Assembly (NCBI RefSeq): GCF_020080835.1
Contig: NC_058165.1
Span: forward strand, 10,485,813 to 10,549,812
DNA: 64,000 nt
Reading direction: 5' to 3'
Source of the DNA: Cotesia glomerata
Lineage: Eukaryota; Arthropoda; Insecta; Hymenoptera; Braconidae
In this document: piece by piece, positions 12,801 through 24,800 of the stretch
Layout of the letters: every line of letters begins with the position of its first letter
Numbering within the stretch: the stretch's first letter is position 1
Position numbers and translations under genes: made by a program
Notes under the pieces: model-generated
Seen by the model: the letters and a program-made list of their open reading frames with translations, nothing else
Database searches by the model: none
What the model was told of the DNA's origin: nothing

Positions 12801-15800
12801 AACAGTTTCACTTTCACTTATTTCATCTTCACTTTCATTTGATCTTTGCCTCTTATTTGGGTTATTATCACTAACAATCACACTTGTCGACATTTTACTG
12901 TATCTGAAGTCGGAAAATTGTAGATTTTCACTGTTCAAAAGTTTTTGTAAAACTGATGAACAACTCTTTAGAGAATTTCTCTGATCCACATAATGTTGTC
13001 AACATGAACAATTTTTCGTCACGCAGTTTAGCATAAATTTTATTTTTACGGAATACTTGAAACATTTTTTTTGCATCTAAGTTTGTTACCAAATACTTGA
13101 GTATTTGACCAGTTCTATGATATATACTCCCACAGATGTATATAATAATTGTTCAAATCTTTACTACAAGAGGTACAGGAAAAAACAAAAAATTTCTCCA
13201 GATGTCCAAATAGAGACTAAACTTTCAAAACATCGCTATAGAGGCAATAAAAGTTGTCCGTTAAGTACTGAATTAATAATGAGATTAGTTTTTATATTTG
13301 TAAATTCTATTTTTCTCGAAAAATAACGTTAATTATCGCAAATTTGTAACAAATATAATAATTAATATTTTTTTGAAATATTATATAGACAAAACATAAT
13401 AATGATTATAATGGAAACTCTTTATATTTAATTGTTTTATATAGGTGTTGAAAAAGGACGAGTCAAATATAAGAAAAGTTTACTGTATGTCTATAATAAA
13501 TAAGAGGATCTTCCAGGTAGAAAATTTCGAGTAAAAAAAAACTCCTTTAATAGTACACACATCTATGACTCTCTCGCTTGTAGACACATTCACAAGCGAG
13601 AGTACAAGTGAACCAATTGATCTTTTAAAAGGAATCATTCAAATCTAAAATGTAAAAATCTGCAAAAATAAGTAGTTATGATAAGTGATACTGATAAGTA
13701 ACTATTAGAAGAGAACAAGTTGAAGTAAAAATATGAAAAAATCATACTCAGCTAAGGATACCATGATGTTTTGTATTGACAAACTACGATATAGAATATA
13801 AATATTAATACGTATACTTCAAAAATTAGAGTTTCAACTTTGAGTTTTTTTTTTTTAAAGTTACAAAAAACTTTTTCATAGATGGTCTCCAGATTTTATA
13901 GTTTGTAAAATTTATTGTTCTCTATGTAGATCTTTTCTAATTTTTCTAATAAAAACTTCATAAAAAAAATTTTACGAGACCAAGAACGAGACTCTCGGGT
14001 TGCGCTATATGTGGTCTCGGTATCGCCGAGAATATTTTCAAAAAGGTCTCGTCTCGTCTCGTCTCGCTTTTCCGAGACGAGAACGAGACGAGACGAGAAA
14101 ATTCTCGCTCTCGTGTGAATCCCTATGTGTGAGTATGTGTATGTGTAAACTTCTCATAACTTCTGATCGGCTTTACCCATTTGATCGTGGTTGGTGCCAT
14201 TCAAAAGAGCTTGACTAAACTTAGAATTATAATACAATTTAGACCGATTCGGACCAGTAGATTTGGAAAAATCTAAAAAAAACTGCAAAAAAAAATTTTT
14301 TCAAATGTGGTTTTTTTGGAATAACTTTTAAACGTTTAACAGGGTAAAATTACCCTGCATCGATAAGTCGCCAGAGATCGATAACTATTCGACTAGCACT
14401 GGTGCGCCTCGATCTTCGGGCCTAAAGAGAGAGTAGGAGGGGGTATTTTGGGGGTTATTATATAGGTGAGCCATGCGTTGTGACAGGGAGAAGTAGTGTA
14501 ACCGCCAGACAGTGTGCTACACAAAATCAAGAGGGACCGATCCCCGGAGTAGTTACCTATCGACAGAAGCCAATAACATCTAGGACTTCAACCTCCAGTA
14601 GTGAGTTAGATCTTCGTATATTCAAAAAGGTATCAATAATTACTCTGTGGACCAGGAGTGGACCGCGGGGTTTATACTCGGTTTACTTCTCATTTAATTA
14701 ATTAATCATTTTGGGTGTTAATTGTTCATTAATAATTTAATTAATAATAATTCAATAATTATTTAATTGCAATTAAATTTTATTCGTTAGTTGCCGTTGA
14801 GATTCCTCTAGGGGGGTTTATACCCGAGGACTGCTCAAAGACCTTGCGGTGTTAATTGTCGTGAGAATTTATTTTATTAATTTACTCGATTAATTAATAT
14901 TAATTTTGAACATCTGAAAAATCGGTTTAGTTACATATATTTTATTTAATAAAGTAAAAACCGAATAATAAAAGCAGCGAGAAATTTTGATTGTCTTCGC
15001 ACGGATCAGGCAAGCGTCGGTCGCATTTCTACAACGCAGTTAACGTATACCCAAGGTCAAAGATAACTACGCACTAACGAATGCTGGCGTCCATTTTGAG
15101 AGCAAATTTCTGGTAATTATTTTATTCGGAAATTATTAAGAACCATTGAATTATTATTAATTAATATTATTTATTACAATGAAATAATTATTTAATATTA
15201 TGTTATTTATTGAGAATTAATTTATTGAGAGTCGGCGCAATTGAGACTGATTTACACGTGGATAAATTTTCGTTAATTTATTTTATATTGAGATAAATTC
15301 TTTAGCAATCAATTATTTAATCGAAAATTCCACGTGGTCATTTTTATATTGAACCTAAGTTCCTGAAATTATTTTGATAATTAAAATTATTATTCTGTTG
15401 GAATTATTTATAAAATATTTAATGGCATGGATTAAGTCCAAGAAAGTTAGTTAGAATTTTATAAAGAATATTCTTAAAATTTAATTAATGTTGAGTATTA
15501 AACTCGTGATTGAATTGGAATAAATTTAGGCGTAGGTTTTAGTTCAAGATTTTTGGAAATTAAATTATTAGTCGTGAAAATATTTTTGGTTTTAATTGTT
15601 AGCTAATGACTGAAATAATTAAGTAAAATTTTAATGTAACAATTTTCTGATATTAAAATTTTGTGATAACTTTTCTAAGTCAAAAAAATTAAGTAAAGTA
15701 AAATCAGTGTGTGTGAGACGCGTGGGTTATGTGTGTGTGTGAGTGTTAACAGCTTCCCCTCACATACGAGTCTCTGTGTGAGGTGCTTCGCTGGCTACTT

Positions 15801-18800
15801 AGTTTAAGTGTTTAGTGTGTAGGTTTACAGCGTCCCCTCGCATACGACAGTCTCTGTGCGAGGTGCTTCGCTGGTTACTTAGAGCGTGAGGGTCCAGTGG
15901 ACAGCGCGACTTAGTTAGAAACTACAGTATAGACGCTCCATAAGAGGGTACTGTGGTCTTAAGTTGTTATAGTGTATGAGTGAGCGTGCACAGTTGTTAA
16001 ATAATTTTGTTGTTAATAAATTTGGCCATATACTGTTAATTAAAGATTTATTTATTTCAGATCACCTTCCTCCCTCTCTCTCCCTGTAGATAAGCTCAGC
16101 TCTGGTTCCGGTTCCAGGAACCGCGATTACAAATTCTGGTGGCGCCCTTTTATTTATTAATTTTGTTTATTCTGTTGCTTTAATTAATTTAATTTAAGGG
16201 GCCAGTTGAGCGGATAATACACCCGTTACAAACGGCTTCACTGATCAATTCCAAAAACTAATCAGATCTTAACATAAAAAAACTACGTCGATCACCACCA
16301 AGTCGGTCAAAATCGAATGATTCGTTCGTGAGGTCGTTCAGGAAAAAAAATTTTAAAAAAGTGATTTTTTCGAATTACACTGGAATTTCTGGTCTGATCA
16401 ATTTGTGTTTTAAAGTATATCATAGAATTTGAAAAACTGTTTAGAATACTGTCAACCGCGTGGAAATCAGTTTATTCATTCAAAAGTAATTGCAGTTTAA
16501 AAGTTTTATAATAGTTTTTTATTAAACTCCTATCTGACTTTTGAGCTCAGAACACATGGAGTGAAAAGAATAGATCTTATTCCTATTTTATAATGGTAAC
16601 CATTACTATGTTGCATAGTAACGAAAATTTTTGTGAGAATTATGTGCAAATTTGCTTATAAAAATCTTAGAAATTGTGATAAAAATATGAACAACCACTC
16701 ATTCGTTGCGGAATTTAATTCTAAACATAATGATTTTGTTTTTTTATTTTTTTGATGAAAATTTCTCGAAAAAAGTCACGACTCCCGAAACTCTAGCTTC
16801 AAAAACAATAATTTTCATTTAATGTTGAAAATAGGGTTCCGCGCGACTTTTGTCACACGGCCGCGCTGATACTAAAATACGGCAGCAGTTGCGCGGAACC
16901 TTATTTTCAACATTAAATAAAAATGATTATTTTTGAAGCTAGAGTTCCGGGAGTCGAGACTTTTTTCAGACATTTTCTCCTCTTTAAGGATCTTTTTCTG
17001 ATTTTCGATATCACCTATAGTTATTGAGTTATTTATAAAAAACTGAGATTTTTTATTTTGTTTATGTTTTTTGGTAATAACAAATTGAAATTTTTATCAA
17101 AAAAATAAAAAAACAACATTATTTTCAGAATTTAATTCCGCGACGAATGAGTGGTTGTTCATATTTTTATCACAATTTCTAAGATTTTTATCAGCAAACT
17201 TACACAGGATTCTCACAAAAATTTCCGTTACTATGTAACATAGTAATGGTTACCATTCTACATAGGAATAAAATCGATTCTCTTTTCTCTGTGCAGCTAA
17301 CTTTTTGAGCTCGGAGAGCTCAAAATAACACACAAAATATATTTTTGAGCTCGAAGAGCTCGTAATCGTCATAAGTGCAATTTTAAGCGCTTAGATATCG
17401 AATTAGCGGGAAGTTGCAGGGATTTGTTTGCTCGAAGGTGACGATGATCTGTGTCCACTGGAGAACCTGGAGCTGGTCAGCGGAAACTCTGTGGCACCTT
17501 GCAACGATGATGATGATGGCTCTGGTGACAGTGATGGCGGGGATGCAGATGATGACGTACCGGTGACTTGATGATGGTGGACATGATAATGATAGCACTG
17601 ACAAGGATGTTGATGGTGATGGTGATGGTGACAATGACGACGGCACTGACGATGAAAAGGTTGAAGATGGTGGTGATGATGACGGCCTTTCTTTAAGCCC
17701 AGAGTAGACAACATACTTCCCCGATGCGGTCAGCATGGCTCCAGGTGCTTTGGGGCCCTCGACTTCGGTCATCATAGTCTGCGGAATTCCCTTGGCCTTC
17801 TTTATAGAAGCCGGTTTCCTGTTGACAGTGAACGTACATTGGTATACCCAATTACGAGGCTTATGACAACGGCGGCAGATGTAGGAGGCAAGCACCGACC
17901 CACTCTGCTTATACGGCACCTTTAACCACTTTAATGGTGCAAAGTCCGCCGTTGACAGCTCCATCATTTTTTTAATCTTCTCCTCTTCAGTACTCTCCAT
18001 CTTGGTAAGGTCCACATGTTTTCGAGTGGAGGCAACGAACTTTAACTCCTCAAGTTGTGCTTGGAGTTCAGCTTCCCGGCACTTCCATTCAAGCGTCATC
18101 TTCCTCTCCTGTATCTGGCTCTCTGAAATCACTCGTCGCTGTAGAAGAATCTTCGTGTTATGGCGGACGGTATCCTCATCCTTATACTCTTTCTTAGTTT
18201 TTGGGTTCACTGCGACAATCTCCTAGTCCCGGTCTTCACGTACACGCATTTGGCGTATGATGTCTGTCTTGACATTCTCTATCGAGATAGACAGTTCGTC
18301 GAAATATACAAAGTATAATTTTTCAAAGTTCTTAAACTTGCATACGACAGACATATTGAGCAAAAATAATCAGTATTGAACAATAAATAACAAGATGATT
18401 GAATGAGGTAGTCACATTTTTAATAGTTGATAACATATTTAAGCATTAAAGCTGATTTTGTTCTTTAACTAATGGAGAATAAATAAGTCTTATGTATTTT
18501 TATTGTATCTCCATTAGTTTATAAATTATAATAATTTTAAGGATGAAAACCAGGTGAGAATGATGAAGTTATAGAGAACGTATATTAAAAAAAAAAAAAA
18601 AATTTTTTTTTAATTAAAAAAAACCCTCATGTCTGTTTTTGTGACAGTAAGTACAATGAGAAAAAAATACAAGGTAAAAATTTATTTGCTTATAACAAAT
18701 TGTTTATAATATAAACAATGAAAAATTAAATAATAGGCATGTTTTTTTTAATCGAAAAGAAAAAACAAATAATGATTTAAAAAAAAATCATTCAGTAATA

Positions 18801-21800
18801 TTAATTAGAAGTGGTACAAAATGATTGTTAATTAACAAATGCATTTTTAAGCAATGAAAAGATTTTTTTAGCGAACGATTTTTTAAAAATATCATTATTT
18901 GTATCGAAGATTGAAATTCCATAAAAAAATGAGAAAAACGATTGACCCTGAAGGCCATCCCGGCAACTTCCTCGTAATTCCATAATATGGATATTATCTA
19001 GGTGCTTAAAATTGCACTTATGACGTTTTTGAGCTCTTCGAGCTCAAAAGTCTGATAGGAGTTTGATAAAACACTATTTTTTGAATTTTCAAACCGCAAT
19101 AACTTTAGAATGAATCAACCGATTTTCACGCGGTTAGCGGCATTCGACGCAGTTTTTTAAGCCTTATAAATAATCTTGGTTTTAATTGATCGAACTAGGA
19201 ATTTCGGAGTGATTCTGAAAAAAAAAAAAAAACACTTTTTTCGATTTTCATTCGTTAACGAAATCTTTCGAACGAATTAACCGATTTTGACCGGATTAGC
19301 GGTGATCGACTTGGTTTTTCAAGGTTAAGAGCTGATTAGTTTTTGGAGTTGATCGATAGAGCTTCTGATAACCAAAAAATAAACGAATCATTAATAATAT
19401 TTAAAAAAAAATTTCTCAAATTTTATAGTTTAAATAATTTTTATTAATAAAGATCAATAAAAAATATAATTAAGTACTGTATAGATAATAAGTAGTCTTT
19501 AGTTTTTTATAAAATCAAACAAACATCAATTATTTATGATATGTCTCACCAACTCTTGACTAGCTTTTTGTAATATTTTCAGTACATCATCTTGATGCTC
19601 ACCCTTTCTTTGGTACCATTTAATAAAATTATTTAACCCACTCAAAGCTTCTATGAAAGTAAGACAATCACCGTCTACGACGGAATCATAGATTGTCCAA
19701 TTTTGGTCGCATAAGAAATTTCGTCATCCAGTTCTGCTACCATTTCAGGCTTAGCCTCATCCCAACCAACAAGGATATTTTCATCTAACAGAGGTTGCCA
19801 GCATTATCATCGGTATCACTCCGGAGTCAGCTGTCAACTTCTTTCACAGAACACATTTTAAATTCTTGAATCCGTTTCATTAGTGTATAGAATGTGTGTA
19901 AGAAGGGTTCATTTTTAATTATATTTATTGATGGTATTTCGGTTATTTCACTTGAACTCAACGGAATTAGTTTCTTCCAACAATTTTTGATGTCAACGTT
20001 AGTTACTTGACCCAACGCGAGAGCACATAAATTACAGGCGTCTAAGAGATTAAATGATTTTAAAAAATCATTGTCTTCAGATTCTTTATGGCTTTCATCG
20101 AGCAAAATTTTTTCCATAAGGTCATTACGATAACATCGTTTAAATTTTTCAATAATTCCTCGATCCAGAGGCTAAATTAATGAAATGACATTTGGAGGCA
20201 AAACATCACAGTACAAGATTGACACAATTTATTCAATTCCTCGGCCGGCGGATGACAAGCTGAATTATCCATGATTAAAATAATCTTAGTATCAGGATTA
20301 TTGTCTAGGTCGTGTTTTTTCTTAATTTCGGGCAAGAAAACATCAGAGTACCAGCTCCTCATCATGTCACAGGTCATCCAAGAATTTTCTTGATGAGTAT
20401 AATGAATTGGTAAATTTTTTATCCCTTTAAAGTAGCGTGGTTGAGCAGATTCACCAATCATAAGCAAGGGAACTTTATGAGTACTGGACGCATTTGTGCA
20501 AACCATTACAGTAACTCGATTTTTCGGTTTTTTTGAAGCCTTCAATTTGAGATTCATTTCTTCCGACTAAAGTTTTATTTGGCATCAATTTTTAATATAA
20601 GCCTGTTTCATCGCAATTGTAAATGCAGTCAAGGCTTATTCTTGTCACTTCCCGTAAGTTGTTTATTTTTTCTTTAAAATTTTCACTGCCTTTGAGATTC
20701 GCAGACAACTTTTCACCGTGAATATTTTCATTTTTTAATCCATATCTCTTTTTAAATCTGTCAAGCCATCCATCGCTAGCTACAAAATTTTTTTTCCCAT
20801 TTAAACACTTATTGAATGATAAAGCTTGTTTTTGCAAAATTTTGCTAGAAACAGGACGACCCATGCTACGATGCTGAATGAACCACTTCATGAGCTTTTG
20901 GTCCAAACGATTTTTCTCTTGTTTCTTGCAACGTTTTTTATGAATATCCCCATCACAGTTTTTCAAAACTTCTTTGGCTTTTTCGATATTAGAGTTTTTT
21001 TTTTATCCACGAAATAGCTTGTTTCGACACTATAAATTCATCAGCTAATGATTTAGCTGTTTTCCCAGCGTTTAATCGTTGAACAATATTAAAACACTGT
21101 TCTATTGACAAATTGTTTCGCTTTGCCTGTAAATACAAAATTTTTACATTAGATACAAGACGAATTCAAAAAAATTAGGAAAACGGTAGACCCTGAAGAC
21201 CATCCCTGCAACTTCTCGCTAATTCCATACCTAGGTGCTTAAAATTGCACTAATGATGTTTTTGAGCTCAATAATACAATTTATGTGCTATTTTGAGCTC
21301 TCCGAGCTCAAAGAGATAGCTTTTCTATATTTTTGAGCTCTTCGAGCTCAAAAGTCTGATAGAAGTTTCTTAGAACAATATTTTTTGAATTTTTAAACCG
21401 AGATTACTTTTGAATGAATTGATTTTCACGCAGTTGAGGACATTCGACGCCGTTTTTTCAACCTCATGAAGAATCTTTGAGTTTGAATTGATCAAACTAG
21501 GAATTTCGGAGTAATTCCGAAAAAATACTTTCTTCGGTTTTCTTTCGTTCACGATATCTCTCGAACGAATCGGCCGATTTTGACTGGATTAGCGGCGATC
21601 GACGGGGTTTTTCAAGGTTAAGGGTGGATTAGTTTTTGGAGTTGATCGATAAAGCCGTTTAAAAGTTATTCCAAAAAAACCACTTTTAAAAAAATTTTTT
21701 TTCTTAGTTTTTTTGAGATTTTTCGAAATTTCTCAAAATCTATCGGTTCGAATCAGTTCAAATTCACAGGAAATCTTAGCTTGAGAGAACTTTTTAGAAC

Positions 21801-24800
21801 GCCGTTTGGTAGGTTCCGATCGGTTAAGTCTTTCAAAAGTTATAAGCGAGTCACATACTCACACACACACACACACACACACACTGTTGTCGCTTTTCGT
21901 TGCTATGGTGACCACTTTGGCAACGGTTACCATGGCAATGGTTATCATAGCAACGGTTACTGTAGCAATGTTTACCATAGCAACGATTAAATATTAATGA
22001 GTAAAATTTGTAAAAATATTGATTAATTAAATTGTCGATGATAAGCATTTTGATAGAAGCGGCCCCCCCCCCCTTCTCCTATATACAGGGTGTCCCAAAA
22101 GTCACGGACGCCATTGTAGCATCTGATGAAAAAAATAATTCTGAGACGAAAAGTCCTTAGCTACCCGAGTCGAAATTTAGAGCCTATATAGAACCCTTTA
22201 GTCCGAAATAGATCCGACTGAGAGCCCTATAGTCCCATAGCTCTGATTTTGAACCCACAGATCCGAACATTCACCGAGAGGTCCGATTTTGAACCCTCAA
22301 GTCCGTCAATATTAGCCTCTTCATAAATTTTTATTAACTACAATTAAATTATTCATGACATAAAAAATTAAAAATTAAAAATAAAAAAGTAAAATAATAT
22401 GAATTAACCCATGTACACAGAAAGAAAAATTTCTTGACTGGAGAACAAAATTCTTGGCTCAAGAAAATTTTCGGGTGCCTGAAGGAAGGCCGAAGTTGTG
22501 TTGGCCGAAGTAAAAATTTTTCTTGAAATTTTATTCTTGGTAGAAGTCATTTGTTCTTAATTCAAATTATCATAAATACTTGTTACAATAAGTTTTTGTA
22601 TTTGATCAAGATTTTTAGATACTTTAGGGAAGCAGCGCCACTTACTTCAGCTGAGAAAAAAATTTTCTCACCTTCAGAAAATTTTTCTCTTGAATATTTG
22701 ATACCCATTTTATATTATTTTAGCGTGCAATTATACATATTAAATGGAAAAAATGATGAAATATTATTTGATCTTCCCATTTGACATGTTAATCAATAAA
22801 AATGTAAATGAAAAATTACTTCTATCTTTATATTTCATTTTTGAAGTAAGAGAGAAATTTTCTCAAGACTAGAAAATTTACTTCTATCAAGAACTAAATT
22901 TTTTGGAGCAAGAGGCCGAATTTTCTTAAAATAACAAGATTTTCTTGACTTAAATAAATTTTCTTAGATCAAGATACGTATTTCTTAAAGCAAGACATTG
23001 AATTTTGTTGGAATAAGTGAAATTTCTAGTGTTAAAAAATAATTTTTTTTTTCGTTTAAGAAAATAATTAGGAAGAAAAATATTTTTTTGGCTCAAGTGA
23101 ACCTTTTTTTCTATGTAGGAGTCCCCAGAGTTGAACGACGGGGCCAAGACTGAACAACTCAGTCTCGGCCGTTCTTTTGGTGAACCAGACTTGAACCAAG
23201 ACTGGGTCATCTAGCTCTGGCTATTTAATGGTGTGCTAGGCTTAGGTCAAGACTGAATAACTTAGCCTTGGCCATTCAATGGAAAATCTAAAGTTAATTA
23301 ATAATTAAGTAAGAGAAGGGGGAGGGGGCAAAACGGACCTATTAAGACAAAAATGTGAAATCCTTAATGTTTTTCTCTGATTTTACGTTTTTTTTAGTCC
23401 TTTGCCAAGTATTTGACATTAATTTGATCTGTTTATTGAAAATAAAAAATTGAAAATGTGGGGCAAAATGGGCCACCTTCAGAAAATATTATCATATGAG
23501 TTTTTCAACTTGTCTTACTTTTTTTGGCCTTTTACTGAGTTTATGGTATTAATTTTTTTTGTGTCTATCGAAATTAAAAAATTGAGAAAAGTGAGAAATC
23601 TCAAAAAAATTAAAAAAAAAAATTTTTCAAATGTGGTTTTGTTGGAATAACTTTTAAACGGATTTACCGATCGATTCTAAAAACTTATCAGCTCTTAATC
23701 AAAAAACCACGTTGATCGCAGCCAGCCCGGTCCAAATCAGTTGATTCGTTAGTTAGTTATTGTTGTCGAAAGAAAACCAAAAAAAGTATTTTTTCGGAAT
23801 TACTTAGAAATTCCTAGTTTGATCAATTTAAACTGAAAGATTCTTTGTGAGGCTTCAAAAACTGCGTCGAATGCCGCCAACCGTGTAGAAATCGGTTCAT
23901 TCATTCAAAAGTTATTGCAGTTTAAAAATTCAAAAAATAGTGTTTTATTACACTTCTATCAGATTTTTGAGCTGGGAGAACTCAAAATGACACGAAAATT
24001 ACATTTATTAAAAATTGATTTTTCTATCAATTATTTAATTAAAATTTCCATCAATAATTAAAAAATTAAATTTATTAACTAAAAAAATTTTTCTTCTTGA
24101 TCTGAAGAGAAAATTCTTCAACTAAGAAATTTATATTGGTTTAAGTGAATTTTATTTGATTCAAGAATTTTTCGTCTTGATTCAACACAATGAATTTTTT
24201 TAAAATTATTGTAAAAATTTATTGTTTAACGAATATTTGTTAGCAAATGCTAAAATTTAAAATTTATTATTCAACCAAAACAATTACATATCGTCAAAAT
24301 TGATATGGTCTTTAAAAAATTTTAAATTTAATAATTTACAGTTAAATTTTTAATATTGATAATTTTAAATATTAAAATTTATAATAAAATATTGAAAATC
24401 CACAGAATGGTGTACAAATTCTAGAGTAATATAAGGACTTGACTTTTGCATTGTTTTTAATTAATAACCATGTGTAAAAAATAGTTAATTTTCATCAAAA
24501 CACAATATTAAATAACATAAATTATTAAACCGTCACACTTCATCATTATATAGATTTAGCTTATAAGAATGATGAGATGCGTAGCAGCTCATCGGTCGTA
24601 TAGTGTAGGGGTTAGGTATCGGTCTAGCAAGCGCGCAGCTCGGGTTCGAATCTCGGATAGGGCGGATGCGATTTTCACTTTATTTCTATGATTAGCGAAA
24701 GTTAGGTTTAAATAAGAGTCAAACAGTCTGAATTTGCGTTAGCCTCTACATTTAAAATCAAATAGAAAAAAAAATGATGCTTAAAAAATTAATTTTTTTA

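Larger units (their letters stand above)
8667..14125 (-). mobile_element. hAT transposon with perfect 8-bp target duplication
   Basis: Terminal repeats TAGGGCTTCACACGAGA (8667) and, in reverse complement at 14125, TAGGGATTCACACGAGA. Both flanks carry TGTGTGAG (8659-8666 and 14126-14133), the 8-bp duplication expected of hAT. Long GTCTCG/CGAGAC iterations lie just inside both ends (8680-8820 and 13980-14100) and are likely transposase-binding subterminal repeats. The element is 5459 bp and carries a broken transposase gene on the minus strand plus an inserted MITE. It landed in the GT tract of R-family copy A. Confidence 0.92.
8524..17425 (+). repeat. R-family copy A, split by three insertions
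   Basis: Copy A survives in four pieces: 8524-8666, 14126-14334, 16230-16552 and 17294-17425. Joined in order they follow the same text as the uninterrupted copy at 47816-48610: AATTTCCCGCTAAG start, a GTGTG tract, TAACTTTTAAACG, AATCAGATCTTAAC, AAATCAGTTTATTCATTC, GAGCTC palindromes and GCGGGAAGTTGCAGGGAT end. The interruptions are a hAT element, an LTR-like element and a foldback element. No coding potential is evident in the repeat itself. Confidence 0.8.

Noticed and set aside
17403..17714. His/Ser-rich frame as a separate gene
   Set aside because: It is another frame of the GATGGT-type repeat in the tail of the RBBP6-like copy.
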